A DNA stretch of 64,000 nt from CAZUHB01 sp964620445 (GTDB lineage: Bacteria; Planctomycetota; B15-G4; CAYZWU01), in the NCBI GenBank assembly GCA_964620445.1, contig CAZUHB010000022.1, forward strand, positions 30,799 through 94,798, in the 5' to 3' direction. The position numbers and the translations under genes were made by a program. Position 1 is the first letter of the stretch, and every line of letters begins with the position of its first letter. This document shows positions 17,524 to 27,212 of the stretch, piece by piece. The notes below the pieces were generated by a model. It was given only the letters and a program-made list of their open reading frames with translations. It was not told the DNA's origin and ran no database searches.

Positions 17524-18510
17524 CTACCAGTAGTTCTTCTGGTACTGGCGATAGTACTCACAAGTCAACTCGATGCCTTCCTGCATGGATACCTTCGGGG
17601 TCCAATCGAGAAATGCCTTCAACTTGGTGAGATCGGTCAGGTAATCGCCGGTTTCCACAAAATAGCGGCCCTTCGGCCACTCGACGAATTCGATCTCGGT
17701 GTCGCCCACGGTCTCTGCAACGAGCCGCACCATGTCGACAAAGGAGGTACTCTCTCCGGCTCCGATATTGAAGACCTCGCCGACCATATCTGTACAGTTC
17801 ACGGCAGCGAGCATGGCGTCCGCAAAATCTTCCACGTAGATGTAATCGCGACGCTGCTTGCCGTCGCCGTAGACGGTCAAGGGATGGCCATCCATCGCCC
17901 GCCGGATGAACCAGTTGATGATACCGTATTTGCCATGTTTCATCTGCTGCCTGGGACCGTAGGGATTAGGTATTCTGAACGAAATGCTCCTGATGCCGTG
18001 GGCCCTGAAGTAGAGTTCGTAGTACTTCTCCGCCGCAAGTTTGTGGATCCCGTAGATGCTGCGGCAGTTGTAGGGGTGTTTCTCGTCCACCGGCAGGTAT
18101 TCCACCGCCCCGTAGACGAATCTCGAACTCGAGAAGATGATCAGAGCGTCCTTGTTATGATTTCTGCATGCCTCCAGGATGGTCAGGTGCCCCTTGCAAT
18201 TGATGTCGAGATCTCCGAGAGGATCGTTCTGGCTGTCCGTATAGGATACCTGGGCCGCCAGAGAGAAGATGACGTCCACGCCCTTCACGAGAGTGTTCAT
18301 CACGTCGCTGTTTCTGATATCGTCTTGAACGAACTCGATCCGGTCCTTGACCGAATCCAGATTGAACATGTTGCCGCCCAGTCCCGGTACCATCGAGTCC
18401 AGGATGACCACATCGGCGCCCCTGCGCACGGCCTGGAGCGCGATCGTGCTTCCCAGCATTCCCGCCCCGCCTGTAATGAGTATCTTCTTGCCTTGAAAGT
18501 CTTGGGACAT
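17524..18510 (-). CDS. NAD-dependent epimerase/dehydratase (extended SDR)
   Basis: ATG at 18510 with AAGGAG just upstream on the minus strand (rc of 18518-18523). There are 328 residues. It shows the Rossmann motif ILITGGAGMLGSTIALQA, the VILDSM segment, FSSSRFVYG and the catalytic YGIHKLAAEKYYE (YxxxK). The C-terminal substrate region has RIPNPYGPRQ and GEVFNIGAGES, as in UDP-glucose/GlcNAc 4-epimerases and UDP-glucuronate decarboxylase-like enzymes. It probably makes or epimerises a nucleotide sugar for the locus. It heads a three-gene minus-strand operon. The exact reaction cannot be decided. Confidence 0.85.
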   Translation of the reverse strand: MSQDFQGKKILITGGAGMLGSTIALQAVRRGADVVILDSMVPGLGGNMFNLDSVKDRIEFVQDDIRNSDVMNTLVKGVDVIFSLAAQVSYTDSQNDPLGDLDINCKGHLTILEACRNHNKDALIIFSSSRFVYGAVEYLPVDEKHPYNCRSIYGIHKLAAEKYYELYFRAHGIRSISFRIPNPYGPRQQMKHGKYGIINWFIRRAMDGHPLTVYGDGKQRRDYIYVEDFADAMLAAVNCTDMVGEVFNIGAGESTSFVDMVRLVAETVGDTEIEFVEWPKGRYFVETGDYLTDLTKLKAFLDWTPKVSMQEGIELTCEYYRQYQKNYW

Positions 18511-19221
18511 CTCGAGGCTCCTTATTGTTGGTCGTTCACGGTCCCCGGTTCATCGAGCGGGGAATCGCAGACGATTCCGGCTCCGCGAGGTTCCGGCCTC
18601 CGAGCGGTTCTTGGCGATGTGAAGTTGTTGAATGAGTCCCGGATTCTTAAAGTGGACGTACACTGCAAGCGCCCCAACCAAGCCACAAATCATTCTGCCA
18701 TGATACGATGTGAAATCAAGCTTCATTTTTATGATAAGACTTCTCGAGTGGCAACGGCCTGTTAAGGTGATCGTCAACAAAAGGATCCGAATTCCGGTGC
18801 GACCTCCCGATATGAAAAGGATCTCCTCGCCCGAGGTTTTGCAGGGAAGAGACCTACGTGCACATAAGGGATTTGACTACAGGATGACCGATCCCGGCCA
18901 TTGCCGCGTGGCGGTGGTCGGGGATAGCCGGGAAATCGCGCCGCCCGGGTCGATCGGTACGGCGATAACTCCCATGCGGACAAGGAATTCACCATGATCT
19001 CCTCTCCGGGAGAAGGCGCTGGGCGAGGAGGAATCTCGATTGACGGCGAGGACCGCGTTCCCTATTCTAAGGCCCGTGGGTCGGAGTCGGCGATCGGACG
19101 GTGATGGCTGACGTGAGGACCGTGGCGGCCTCGACCTGGATCCATCCAAGACAGGACGAAACCGAACCGACGAGGTCAATTTCTCCAAGAGGGGATCTCT
19201 TTCATCCTGGTATCAAGAGAC
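18511..19221. other. Divergent intergenic region (711 bases) between epimerase and flippase
   Basis: No convincing gene is seen on either strand. Short open frames lack ribosome sites and recognisable content. The segment separates a minus-strand operon from the plus-strand wzx-wzy pair, so promoters in both directions are expected. A good plus-strand candidate lies at 19040-19068. Composition is mixed: AT-richer at about 18640-18790 and GC-rich elsewhere. Confidence 0.6.
19040..19068 (+). promoter_or_regulatory. Sigma-70-like promoter upstream of wzx
   Basis: TTGACG at 19040-19045, exact 17-base spacer, TATTCT at 19063-19068. This would give a leader of about 150 bases before the flippase start. 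No operator-like symmetry was seen next to it. Confidence 0.5.
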
Positions 19222-20508
19222 ATGAGAATGCCGGACCAGAACAACACACTGTTGAAATCATCGACGATTTATATGGTCGGCAGCGTGCTCTCGAGATCGA
19301 TCCCCTTTCTCATCCTGCCGGTTCTGACGCGCTATCTTTCTCCGGAGGATTATGGCCTCGTCGCGACCTTTACGGTGATCATCGGGATCACGACTCCCTT
19401 TGTCGGAATAAACGCGACAGGTGCGATAATCAGGAATTATTACGACCTCGACAAGAACCAGCTCTCCCATTACATCGGCAACTGCTTCCTCTTGCTCGTC
19501 CTGTCGTTTCTGGCCGTCTTCTTCGTTTTTCTCCTCTTTCAAGGGCCCATATCTTCGATTACAAAATTCACGTCATCTCTGCTGTTGGTAATACCGGTCG
19601 TCGCAATCGGAGACTTCCTGGCGCAGACGGGGCTGTCCATATGGCGAGTGCGGGACAAGCCCGTGTCGTACAGTGTGTTCAACATTCTCTACCTGGGAGC
19701 GAACTTCACCATTTCGATCGTTTGCGTGGTTCTGCTTTCGATGAACTGGCAGGGCAGGGTGGTCGGTATCCTTGTCTCCAATGTTCTGTTTGGAATCGTT
19801 GCCCTGGGCATGCTCTACCGGCGCGGATACGTCGGATTTTCGATCAACAAATCGTACATGAAGGACGCCGTCAAATTCGGACTTCCCTTGATTCCTCACA
19901 TGCTCGGTGTGTGGTCGATCCTGATGGTCAACAGGATCTTCCTGAACAACATGGTCGGTGTCCACCTGACCGGTCTCTTCTCGGTAGGTGCGGCCTTCGC
20001 TTCCATCGTCTTTCTGCTGCAGAGCGCTTTTCACCAGGCATGGATCCCCTGGCTCTATACCCGGCTCAAGATGAACGATGACAAGGTCAACGTCAACCTG
20101 GTGAAAATCACCTATGTCTATTTCATCGTCATCATTCTTTTCGCGCTCGGTATTTCACTCGTTGCGCCCTGGGCCACGCTGTTTCTTTTCGGGGAACGAT
20201 TCAAGGGGGCTTCCCAGTTTGTTCTCTGGCTTTCACTGGGGTATGCCGCCAACGGGATGTACAAGATGATGGTGGGTTACATCATGTTCGAAAAGAAGAC
20301 CCACCTCATCGCGGCCATAACGGTGTTCACCGGATTGTTGAGCTTGTGCCTGAATTACTTCCTGATCAAGAATAACGGGGCCATCGGAGCCGCCCAGGCC
20401 CTGGCCTTCACCTTTTTTGTCGCTTTCTTGCTGACCTGGCTGGCGGCCCAGAAAGTATACCCGATGCCGTGGAGGATCAGACTGTCGCTCTTCGGCCGGC
20501 ATGCATAG
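19222..20508 (+). CDS. wzx: Wzx-type lipid-linked oligosaccharide flippase (MOP superfamily)
   Basis: ATG at 19222, or a second ATG two codons later. There are 428 residues, nearly all hydrophobic helices, about 12 in number. The N-terminal pattern SSTIYMVGSVLSRSIPFLIL, LPVLTRYLSPEDYGLVATFT is diagnostic of the polysaccharide biosynthesis (RfbX/Wzx) branch of MOP exporters. The family flips undecaprenyl-diphosphate-linked repeat units across the inner membrane. The stop TAG at 20506-20508 overlaps the SD sequence of the next gene, a Wzy-like polymerase, so translation is probably coupled. This marks the locus as Wzx/Wzy-dependent rather than ABC-dependent. Confidence 0.9.
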   Translation: MRMPDQNNTLLKSSTIYMVGSVLSRSIPFLILPVLTRYLSPEDYGLVATFTVIIGITTPFVGINATGAIIRNYYDLDKNQLSHYIGNCFLLLVLSFLAVFFVFLLFQGPISSITKFTSSLLLVIPVVAIGDFLAQTGLSIWRVRDKPVSYSVFNILYLGANFTISIVCVVLLSMNWQGRVVGILVSNVLFGIVALGMLYRRGYVGFSINKSYMKDAVKFGLPLIPHMLGVWSILMVNRIFLNNMVGVHLTGLFSVGAAFASIVFLLQSAFHQAWIPWLYTRLKMNDDKVNVNLVKITYVYFIVIILFALGISLVAPWATLFLFGERFKGASQFVLWLSLGYAANGMYKMMVGYIMFEKKTHLIAAITVFTGLLSLCLNYFLIKNNGAIGAAQALAFTFFVAFLLTWLAAQKVYPMPWRIRLSLFGRHA

Positions 20509-20519
20509 GAGAGCTTTCT

Positions 20520-21854
20520 TTGGATTTTATCAGTTCCGATATCCTGTCGAACGTGGGCCTGCTGTGCTTCGCGTGCTTTTTTGGAATATCGGTATCAATT
20601 GTTATCGTTGTCAGGCCTCTTCTTGGCGCGCTCATGCTCGCGGCGATATTTCCCTTCGCAATCATCGCGATCAACGATATCGGCTATACATATTTCATGA
20701 GCGCCTTCCGGTTCGTCTCCCTGGTCACGTTCATAATGTTCATATGCATCTTCAGCACGAAACACAGCCGGCTGGATCTGAGCCGACTCAGGTGGTTTCT
20801 CCTGTTACTGCTGTGCGGTTCCTTTCTCGCCTCCCTTCGATCGAACGAGTTCGTCGAATTCGAGAACGTTCAGGGTATACAATTTATCAAGTACGCGATG
20901 TATGCCTGCCTGTTCCTGCTCGTGTACAACCTGGTCAACGAAATCGACAACATGCTGCGTTTCGCCTACCTGTTCGTGTTTTCCCTGTCCATAGTATCGG
21001 TATTGTCACTCGTACAGTATTTTACCGATATACCACTGATATACTCACCTGATCCATTCTACGAGGGATTGAGCCCGAGTCTCAGGCTTTACATCGGAAA
21101 GGACATCAATCCGAATAACGCCGCAAACCTGTATCTCATCGCTCTCCCGTTCACGATCAACGGATTTCTGAAAAGACGGGAAACCTATTTCAGGCTGTTG
21201 ATGTTGTCGTTGACCGTGCTGTTTTCGTGCGCGCTGATATTGATGCAGTCGAGAAGCGCGATCCTCGGTTTGATCATCGCGCAACTCTTCGTCGGAATGT
21301 CGGGCGAAAAGCGCCGATTAATGCTTTTTGTGTCCTATCTCCTGCTGGTGGTCGTTTTCTACTACCTCATCTCCAGTCTGTTCGAATACCTGATCCCGGA
21401 CCGGTTCAGCCTCGAGGAGTTCAGCAGCGAAGCGAACATGAGGCGTGTGCGGCAATACTGGGCCACGTTGAAGATGATGCTGAATTATCCCTTCGGAGTC
21501 GGCCAGGAATTCTATCGTCTGATCGTGAGATACGGCGGGGTGAAAGCCTCTGCCCACAACATGTTCCTGGAGAGTTACGTCAATGCCGGCCTGGTCGGAT
21601 TTTTCGGGTATATCTCGGCGACGATGATTGCCATTTATTCGCTGTGGAAGACAAGAATCATCGAGGTCAGCGCGAAAGCAGCCTACCTGAGAACATCACT
21701 CCTGTCGGGCCTGATCGCCTACGTGATTCACAACATGTTCCATCATTCGCTGTGGGAATATGCGCTCTGGATGTTCATGGGAATAACGGTTGCGCTCGTG
21801 AAACGCATCCGCGACGACGGGCTGCTGGAACTGGAAACAGATGATGAACCTTGA
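20520..21854 (+). CDS. wzy: Wzy-type O-antigen/capsule polymerase
   Basis: The frame opens at 20469 inside wzx, but the likely start is TTG at 20520: AGGAGAG at 20507-20513 is correctly spaced and directly follows the wzx stop. That gives 444 residues. There are about 11 membrane spans with a large periplasmic loop (FTDIPLIYSPDPFYEGLSPS), then MQSRSAILGLIIAQLFVG. SRSA followed by a hydrophobic helix is typical of the O-antigen ligase/polymerase (Wzy_C) family. A second loop contains FGVGQEFYRLIVRYGGVKASAHNMFLE, where the GVG...HN(M)FLE pattern is also family-typical. The role is polymerisation of flipped repeat units in the periplasm. A ligase role is an alternative, but the coupling with wzx favours polymerase. 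Confidence 0.82.
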   Translation: MDFISSDILSNVGLLCFACFFGISVSIVIVVRPLLGALMLAAIFPFAIIAINDIGYTYFMSAFRFVSLVTFIMFICIFSTKHSRLDLSRLRWFLLLLLCGSFLASLRSNEFVEFENVQGIQFIKYAMYACLFLLVYNLVNEIDNMLRFAYLFVFSLSIVSVLSLVQYFTDIPLIYSPDPFYEGLSPSLRLYIGKDINPNNAANLYLIALPFTINGFLKRRETYFRLLMLSLTVLFSCALILMQSRSAILGLIIAQLFVGMSGEKRRLMLFVSYLLLVVVFYYLISSLFEYLIPDRFSLEEFSSEANMRRVRQYWATLKMMLNYPFGVGQEFYRLIVRYGGVKASAHNMFLESYVNAGLVGFFGYISATMIAIYSLWKTRIIEVSAKAAYLRTSLLSGLIAYVIHNMFHHSLWEYALWMFMGITVALVKRIRDDGLLELETDDEP

Positions 21855-22406
21855 CGCGGACCGATCGGCCTTACTCCAGGGGTGCGTAATGAACTGGCGG
21901 CCCGTGAGTTGCACTTCATGCCGCGGCCGGGCAACGGGGCGGATACCCGGGATCCCGGTCATACCGTGGCCGAAGGGCTCTAAAAAAAGGATGAGGCCGT
22001 TCCAGTTTTATATAAAAAATGGTATTCTCTTCTCGAATCTATACTCAGGCGGTGGATCATCAACAGAGGTGGCAGGTTGCCGACATTTGTGCCGGCGAGG
22101 TGAAACAATCCCGTGGACGTGAGCGAGGAATCCCCGCCGAAATCCATGAGATAATCCGCCGAAATTCCTTGGACGGTCCGGTGTTTCTCTTGATCGAAAG
22201 CCGCCTGGCCGAACAGCGGGCCACGGCTCGCGCGCGAGATCGTTCGATAGTGGAAGAACAATAAGGGGATCGGCTGCTATGAACAGCGAGATCTCGATCG
22301 AAAAGTCAATCCTTCACGGGAGCCCCTTCGAAAGGCCCGGGTTTCGGGGAAACGTCTTTGGGGCTGGCGAGGCACCGCTTCGCCGGCGTCTGGGTAATCG
22401 AGTGGT
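21855..22406. other. Intergenic region (552 bases) with no recognised gene
   Basis: No supported coding region is seen. It holds a perfect 12-base palindrome CCGGGATCCCGG at 21947-21958 and an AT-rich tract at about 22005-22030. The tract contains TATTCT at 22023-22028 as a possible -10 box for the downstream methyltransferase gene, but the -35 is poor. No clear terminator for wzy was found. Confidence 0.5.
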
Positions 22407-23453
22407 ATGTACGTTTGGATGCCAGTCATGGTCATGAAAACAGAATATTCGCACAAGGAAATCGCCAATATTCTCGGTACGAGTACGGCGACCGTTTCAC
22501 GGTTGGTCGACGAGGACGAGTTGTTGAAGCAGGGTCGATCCACGGCCTCCGAGGGTTTTCTCGAGACCGAGAAACTCGATCGTTTCTTCAAGAACTACGT
22601 CAGGGAAAAGAAGATCGATGCCACGCTGTTCGAGGTTCCCGACAGCCTGAGAGGGGTCGATACGAAATGGGCGAACACGCTGATCGGCATGTACGAGGAG
22701 CCTTTTTCACTGGGATCGGTCACCCCGAACCAGGGAGAAATAATCAGGAATATCGTACTCGAGTTCAGGCCGGAGGTTGTTGTCGAGATCGGATGTTTCA
22801 TCGGAGCCTCGAGTATATGGATGGCTTCGGCTCTGAACGAGATCGGCGAGGATTCGATCCTGCATTCCGTGGACCTGTTCAATCCCATTTTTCCCCAGGC
22901 GCCCAAGAGCTGGGGTTATCTGCAGGATCCCCTGGAATACGCCAGAAAATCGGCTGCGTCGGCCGGCCTGGGAGAGCGGATCCATTTTCACAAGATGAAC
23001 TCCAATCGGATGGGAAAAGAATACGACAGGCATATCGATCGAAACGCGAACCTGCTCTATATCGACGGCGATCACCACATATGCGGGTGTATCGCTGATT
23101 TTGTCCTGTTTTATCCTCATGTCAATGTCGGCGGCCACATAGTACTTCACGATATCTATCCCGAGCATTGCGGCTGGAAGGGACCGCGCTATCTGATCGA
23201 CAAGTTTCTGCTGAATTCCGACAGTGTCGAGATCGAGGAGATTCCGACGATTCCGAATTATGGGATGGCGGTGATCAAGAAACTGCGCCACGACGAGCGC
23301 TTCGCCCCGGGCGGCAGCATGGCGCTCAACATGCACAGGTTTGTTCATCACGTCATGCAAAAAACGATCAGATTGGCCAACTGGGATAAATTGAAGTACA
23401 CGGGATTCGGAAAAGGACTGAAGAAGGCATTGCCCTTCTGGCCGTTTCGATAA
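22407..23453 (+). CDS. Class I methyltransferase (Methyltransf_24-like) with HTH-like N terminus
   Basis: ATG at 22407 is the longest start; 22434 (MKTEYSHKEI) is an equally good candidate, and neither has a strong SD. There are 348 residues. Residues 12-40 (YSHKEIANILGTSTATVSRLV) read like a helix-turn-helix of the MerR/excisionase kind. The second part is a SAM-dependent methyltransferase: VVVEIGCFIGASSIWMA (motif I), LHSVDLFNP, LLYIDGDHHICGCIADF, GGHIVLHDIYPE. The IDGDH...LHDI pattern is typical of sugar O-methyltransferases in polysaccharide and rhamnose-modification loci. The HTH could instead be a protein-interaction remnant. It is adjacent to wzy and a radical SAM gene. The substrate is unknown. 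Confidence 0.75.
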   Translation: MYVWMPVMVMKTEYSHKEIANILGTSTATVSRLVDEDELLKQGRSTASEGFLETEKLDRFFKNYVREKKIDATLFEVPDSLRGVDTKWANTLIGMYEEPFSLGSVTPNQGEIIRNIVLEFRPEVVVEIGCFIGASSIWMASALNEIGEDSILHSVDLFNPIFPQAPKSWGYLQDPLEYARKSAASAGLGERIHFHKMNSNRMGKEYDRHIDRNANLLYIDGDHHICGCIADFVLFYPHVNVGGHIVLHDIYPEHCGWKGPRYLIDKFLLNSDSVEIEEIPTIPNYGMAVIKKLRHDERFAPGGSMALNMHRFVHHVMQKTIRLANWDKLKYTGFGKGLKKALPFWPFR

Positions 23454-23564
23454 ATCATCGAGAATGGACCGGAGTGCGGTTACTGTCGAAAAAATGGGCT
23501 GGAGACAGGTAAGGCCCGGTGGCAAGGGGTACGGTTCCGTCAAGGATGATTGAGAACGAGTATC

Positions 23565-25079
23565 ATGAATAACAGAATAGTGCTGATCTACCCTGAAGGA
23601 AGACTGGAAGGGAATTTTCCGAACGGAAAAGGGCACGCCTACTCCATAACACCTCCCATCAACCTGCTGAGCATCGCATATTTCCTGCAGGAAGCGGGAT
23701 ATCGTTGCGAGATCGTCGATGCAAAAGTCGAAGACTACAGAAATCACGATTACGAGGACGCCCTGTGTGTGGGAATCAGTTCCATGAGCGGCATGCAGCT
23801 GCGCAATGGAACGGAGATCGCCGCTTTCGTGAGATCCAAGGCTCCCGATGTCCCAATCGTGTGGGGCGGGGTCCATCCCTCCCTGGTGCCCGAATCGACC
23901 GTCAAGCATCACCTCGTCGATTTCGTTGTCAGGGGAGAGGGCGAGGAAACCCTGGTCGAACTGGTGGACCGCTTCCGGGACAACAGGGCATATACCGATG
24001 TCAAGGGACTCAGCTACCAGGATGAGCAGGGGCAGGTCGTACACAATCCGGACAGGCCATTCCTGGACATGAACAGGATCGGTATCCTGCCCTACGATCT
24101 GGTCGATCTGAAAAAATATCCCCTGGAGAAGACGGGCTTTCCACTGAACACGAGCCGCGGATGTCCTTACCCGTGCAAATTCTGCTACAACCTCACCTAC
24201 AACAAGAGAAAGTGGCGGTCGCAGAGCTCGGAAAAAGTGATGACCGCCATCAATCACATCATCGACGAATACGGAATAAGAAACTTCCTCTTTCAGGTCG
24301 ACGACGAGTTTTTCATCAACAGGAAACGTGTAGAGGAAATCTGCACGCAGATCGTGGATCAAAAACTCGACATAGAGTGGAGTTCGTTCAACAGGGCGGA
24401 TCTCCTCGCGCGCTACAGCCCGGAATTCATGCAGTTGCTGAAGGACTCCGGCTGCAAGGATCTGTTCATCGGGGGAGAATCCGGATCGAGACGGATGCTG
24501 GAGTTCATTGCGAAACAGATAGATCCGGAAGACATCATCGAGGCGAGCAGGAAATGTTCTCAGTTCGGCATCGTTCCGATCATCAGCTTCATGACGGCTT
24601 TCCCCGGAGAAACGAAAAAGGACAGAGAAGAGACCTTCGCCCTCATCGACAGGATCAACAAGGTGAATCCGGATGCGATAATAAACGGCATATTCTCCTA
24701 TTCACCGTACCCGGGAACTCCCCTGTTCAAAACGGCGATGGAAAACGGGCTGGAAGAACTCGAGACACTCGAGGATTGGATGAACTTTCAATACGACGAT
24801 GTCAGAAAGATCCCCTGGCTCACCAGGAACGAGAAGTCGAAGCTGTTCACCATCTGCAAGCTGGCGCGGTTTCCATTCCTGTCCAAGACGCCCGACTTCC
24901 CCGCGGCGCTCAGATTCGACAACATCAAGGGCATGAGGAGGTTGAAGATAGCGATCGAGAGACTGGGGTACATGTTCCTCTGGCAGAGCTCCCGAATCAG
25001 GTGGAAGTACAAGCTCTTCTCGTTCGCGCCGGAGTGGAAGCTGTGGGGTTGGTATCTGATAAAGAACAACGTCTGGTAG
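23565..25079 (+). CDS. Radical SAM protein with cobalamin-binding-like domain
   Basis: The frame is open from 23550 (TTG), but the ATG at 23565 (MNNRIVLIYP) is the natural start; 504 residues. The N-terminal ~150 residues have the B12-binding-like layout (PPINLLSIAYFLQEAGYRCEIVDA, VWGGVHPSLVPE, VVRGEGEETL). No DxHxxG His motif is visible. The cluster motif CPYPCKFCYN lies near residues 200-207, then FQVDDEFFINRKRV and LFIGGESGSRRML. The family architecture matches the other radical SAM gene at 11513, but the two differ clearly in sequence. By inference it modifies a lipid or sugar precursor of the surface glycan. The low-GC segment begins immediately after its stop. Confidence 0.82.
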   Translation: MNNRIVLIYPEGRLEGNFPNGKGHAYSITPPINLLSIAYFLQEAGYRCEIVDAKVEDYRNHDYEDALCVGISSMSGMQLRNGTEIAAFVRSKAPDVPIVWGGVHPSLVPESTVKHHLVDFVVRGEGEETLVELVDRFRDNRAYTDVKGLSYQDEQGQVVHNPDRPFLDMNRIGILPYDLVDLKKYPLEKTGFPLNTSRGCPYPCKFCYNLTYNKRKWRSQSSEKVMTAINHIIDEYGIRNFLFQVDDEFFINRKRVEEICTQIVDQKLDIEWSSFNRADLLARYSPEFMQLLKDSGCKDLFIGGESGSRRMLEFIAKQIDPEDIIEASRKCSQFGIVPIISFMTAFPGETKKDREETFALIDRINKVNPDAIINGIFSYSPYPGTPLFKTAMENGLEELETLEDWMNFQYDDVRKIPWLTRNEKSKLFTICKLARFPFLSKTPDFPAALRFDNIKGMRRLKIAIERLGYMFLWQSSRIRWKYKLFSFAPEWKLWGWYLIKNNVW

Positions 25080-25155
25080 TTGATTATGTCCTACCTGGGA
25101 TACATTGTTCTCTCCACGAAACTCCACACTTGTGATTTGTAATGTGTAAAGACAA

Positions 25156-26559
25156 CTAATCCGGTTCAATGCACGTTTCAATTGAACTTTTGACCAGATT
25201 GGAAACAACAAATCGTCGTTTACCAGATGAAGTGGCAGGGATCTCATCAACGAGTTCAATGTGAATCGTCAGATCTTCAGCCCCTTTATCACAGAGAGCC
25301 TTGCGGATGCTTGATTCAGACTGGCTTCCGAAAGTAGAGGAAGGGACGATTAGGAGCCGTATAGATTCTATTTTGTCTTGAATCACCTGGAACATAGTAA
25401 TCTCGTCAAAATGTTCCAGAATACCGGTGAAGTAGTGAACAATGAGACGATTACCGGAAGGAGTCAAGACTATATCGGTGTCTCTTCCTTGAATTGAGGA
25501 CAAAATTTCAAATCCACGACCGCAGGAACAAGATCTGTCTCTGGAAAGCACACCTATATCGCCAACTCGATATCGAATAAGCGGCATTGAGCCTGGATGG
25601 AGACGGGTGAGAATGACATGGCCAATCTCACCCGGTGAAACCGCGATACCTTCATCATTCACAATTTCTACAACAACATCTGTCGAGAAAATATGATAGT
25701 TGTTTCCTTGACCACACTGGGCTGCCACCACGATCCCCTCAGCACAACCGTAGGTGTCTGTTACTCTACAGTTGAAAGTTTCTTCGATACTCCTACGGTA
25801 GTGTTTGAATAAATTGTCGCCCCATGAAATGACGGATTCCATCTGGCACGAGAAACCGGTATCGTTTGCGCGTTGCGCAATTTCAAAGAGACTCGCCGCA
25901 TAACCCATCAAATGTCGTATTTTATGGCGATCGATCATTCGCAGGATGGCATCAAGATGTCTATCTGTGAGCCCGAATGCCGATACGTAGTAACATCTCA
26001 TCATTAGGTCTTTGAGGCGCTTAATAATCCCCCTTTTCAACGTCATACCTGTTTGAAGGTGGGGCACCCCAGATCTCCAACCACCCCATTCGAAACTTAG
26101 GACAGTGAGTGCGCGCAAGATACCCTTGGTTTCAATATCTTGAAGGACACGAAAGTTCTCTCCTGTAGATCCGGAGGAACTGACTTCGAAGGAACGAAAC
26201 CCAGTTTGTCGACAAGTATCCTTGGGGTAGTATTTACGAAACATCTGTTTTGTGGAGATAGGCAATTTGTTCAGATCAGACACGGACTGAATATCAGATG
26301 GGGAGATATCGGAAGCATCAAGAAGATATTTATAATAGGGGATTTCTTGATAGGCGATGCCAATTAGACGACGGAGCCGTTCGTCGCGAAAGGAAATGAC
26401 TTGATCAAGAGGCCACCACTGCGCCCGTCTCAAAAACTCGAGGTGGGGCAGCATGCCCTGCCGGAGCAACGTGTCACCGATTGGGAGCAAGAACTTTTTG
26501 AGAACGAAGCGATGAGACTTGTTGGTAAAATTCGATAGCGCCTGGAGGATATCGACCAT
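25156..26559 (-). CDS. PaaK/CapK-like adenylate-forming enzyme
   Basis: There are 467 residues. Motifs of the phenylacetate-CoA ligase/CapK group are in order: LRRLIGIAYQEIPYYKYLL, LNKLPISTKQMFRKYY, SSSGSTGENF (ATP-binding Ser/Thr/Gly loop), VTDTYGCAEG, VILTRLHPGSMPLIRYRVGDIG, and a small C-terminal domain. The family activates carboxylic acids as adenylates. CapK-type members occur in capsule loci, where their substrates are mostly unknown (acyl or amino-acyl decoration is often proposed). The gene is much more AT-rich than its neighbours and is on the opposite strand to them, consistent with recent acquisition. It has no close operon partner. Confidence 0.82.
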   Translation of the reverse strand: MVDILQALSNFTNKSHRFVLKKFLLPIGDTLLRQGMLPHLEFLRRAQWWPLDQVISFRDERLRRLIGIAYQEIPYYKYLLDASDISPSDIQSVSDLNKLPISTKQMFRKYYPKDTCRQTGFRSFEVSSSGSTGENFRVLQDIETKGILRALTVLSFEWGGWRSGVPHLQTGMTLKRGIIKRLKDLMMRCYYVSAFGLTDRHLDAILRMIDRHKIRHLMGYAASLFEIAQRANDTGFSCQMESVISWGDNLFKHYRRSIEETFNCRVTDTYGCAEGIVVAAQCGQGNNYHIFSTDVVVEIVNDEGIAVSPGEIGHVILTRLHPGSMPLIRYRVGDIGVLSRDRSCSCGRGFEILSSIQGRDTDIVLTPSGNRLIVHYFTGILEHFDEITMFQVIQDKIESIRLLIVPSSTFGSQSESSIRKALCDKGAEDLTIHIELVDEIPATSSGKRRFVVSNLVKSSIETCIEPD

Positions 26560-27212
26560 TACCGTACCCTACGATAGAAAACGATGGAACCAGAATTAGA
26601 ATGAGATATAGGTTTTTCGGGAATCAGGAAAAACAAAAACGAAACAGATAACAGACAATTTACGAAAACAATGGATTGTAAACAGGTAGTCATATAAATA
26701 GTTCGGGCGTTCTTGTTAGAGACAAATATAGATGCAGAACCGTATTGGATGGGTTCAGCCTGCCTATGCGAATCATGTTGTTGTGTCCGTCACGCGACCG
26801 TTTCACGACTTGTGGAATCGTACACGGTCAATTTTAGACGGATTTTATCAAGATATCGAAGGATTTTGCAGCTTCCCTTCGAGAGAAGGTCTCCTGAAAG
26901 GTGGTAACGACATCGCCGGGGCGTTGATTTCGAAACCCACGGCAGAAGGTAGTCTCCCGTCTTGTTTGACTTGTATTATTATTTTTGCTCCTCCAGGAGG
27001 AGTAGATAGAAACACATGTTTTTATAAACAGGGATTTATGGACCTAAAGAATAAACAATAGTCAATGAGACGGCAGAAAATAACATGAGATATTGTCAAT
27101 ACCATCATGCATGCTAAGAGATACATTGAAAAGGTTTTAACGTCTGAAGTCTATTGATTGGCCGGTGCATTTAATACTTCTAATCAATTCTCGAAAATGT
27201 TATGTGTTCAAC
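26560..27212. other. AT-rich gene-poor region before the transposase remnant
   Basis: No gene is supported. A 109-codon open frame at 26732-27061 has no recognisable domain and no SD. The region presumably contains the promoter of the minus-strand PaaK-like gene and the left end of the IS630 element. Terminal inverted repeats could not be identified because the right end of the element is missing. Confidence 0.5.

Noticed and set aside
21947..21958. Palindrome CCGGGATCCCGG after wzy as a terminator
   Set aside because: It has no loop and no T-run; it is probably a chance palindrome in GC-rich DNA.
26732..27061. 109-codon open frame in the low-GC region
   Set aside because: No SD, no similarity I can recognise, and no conserved pattern; AT-rich DNA yields such frames by chance.
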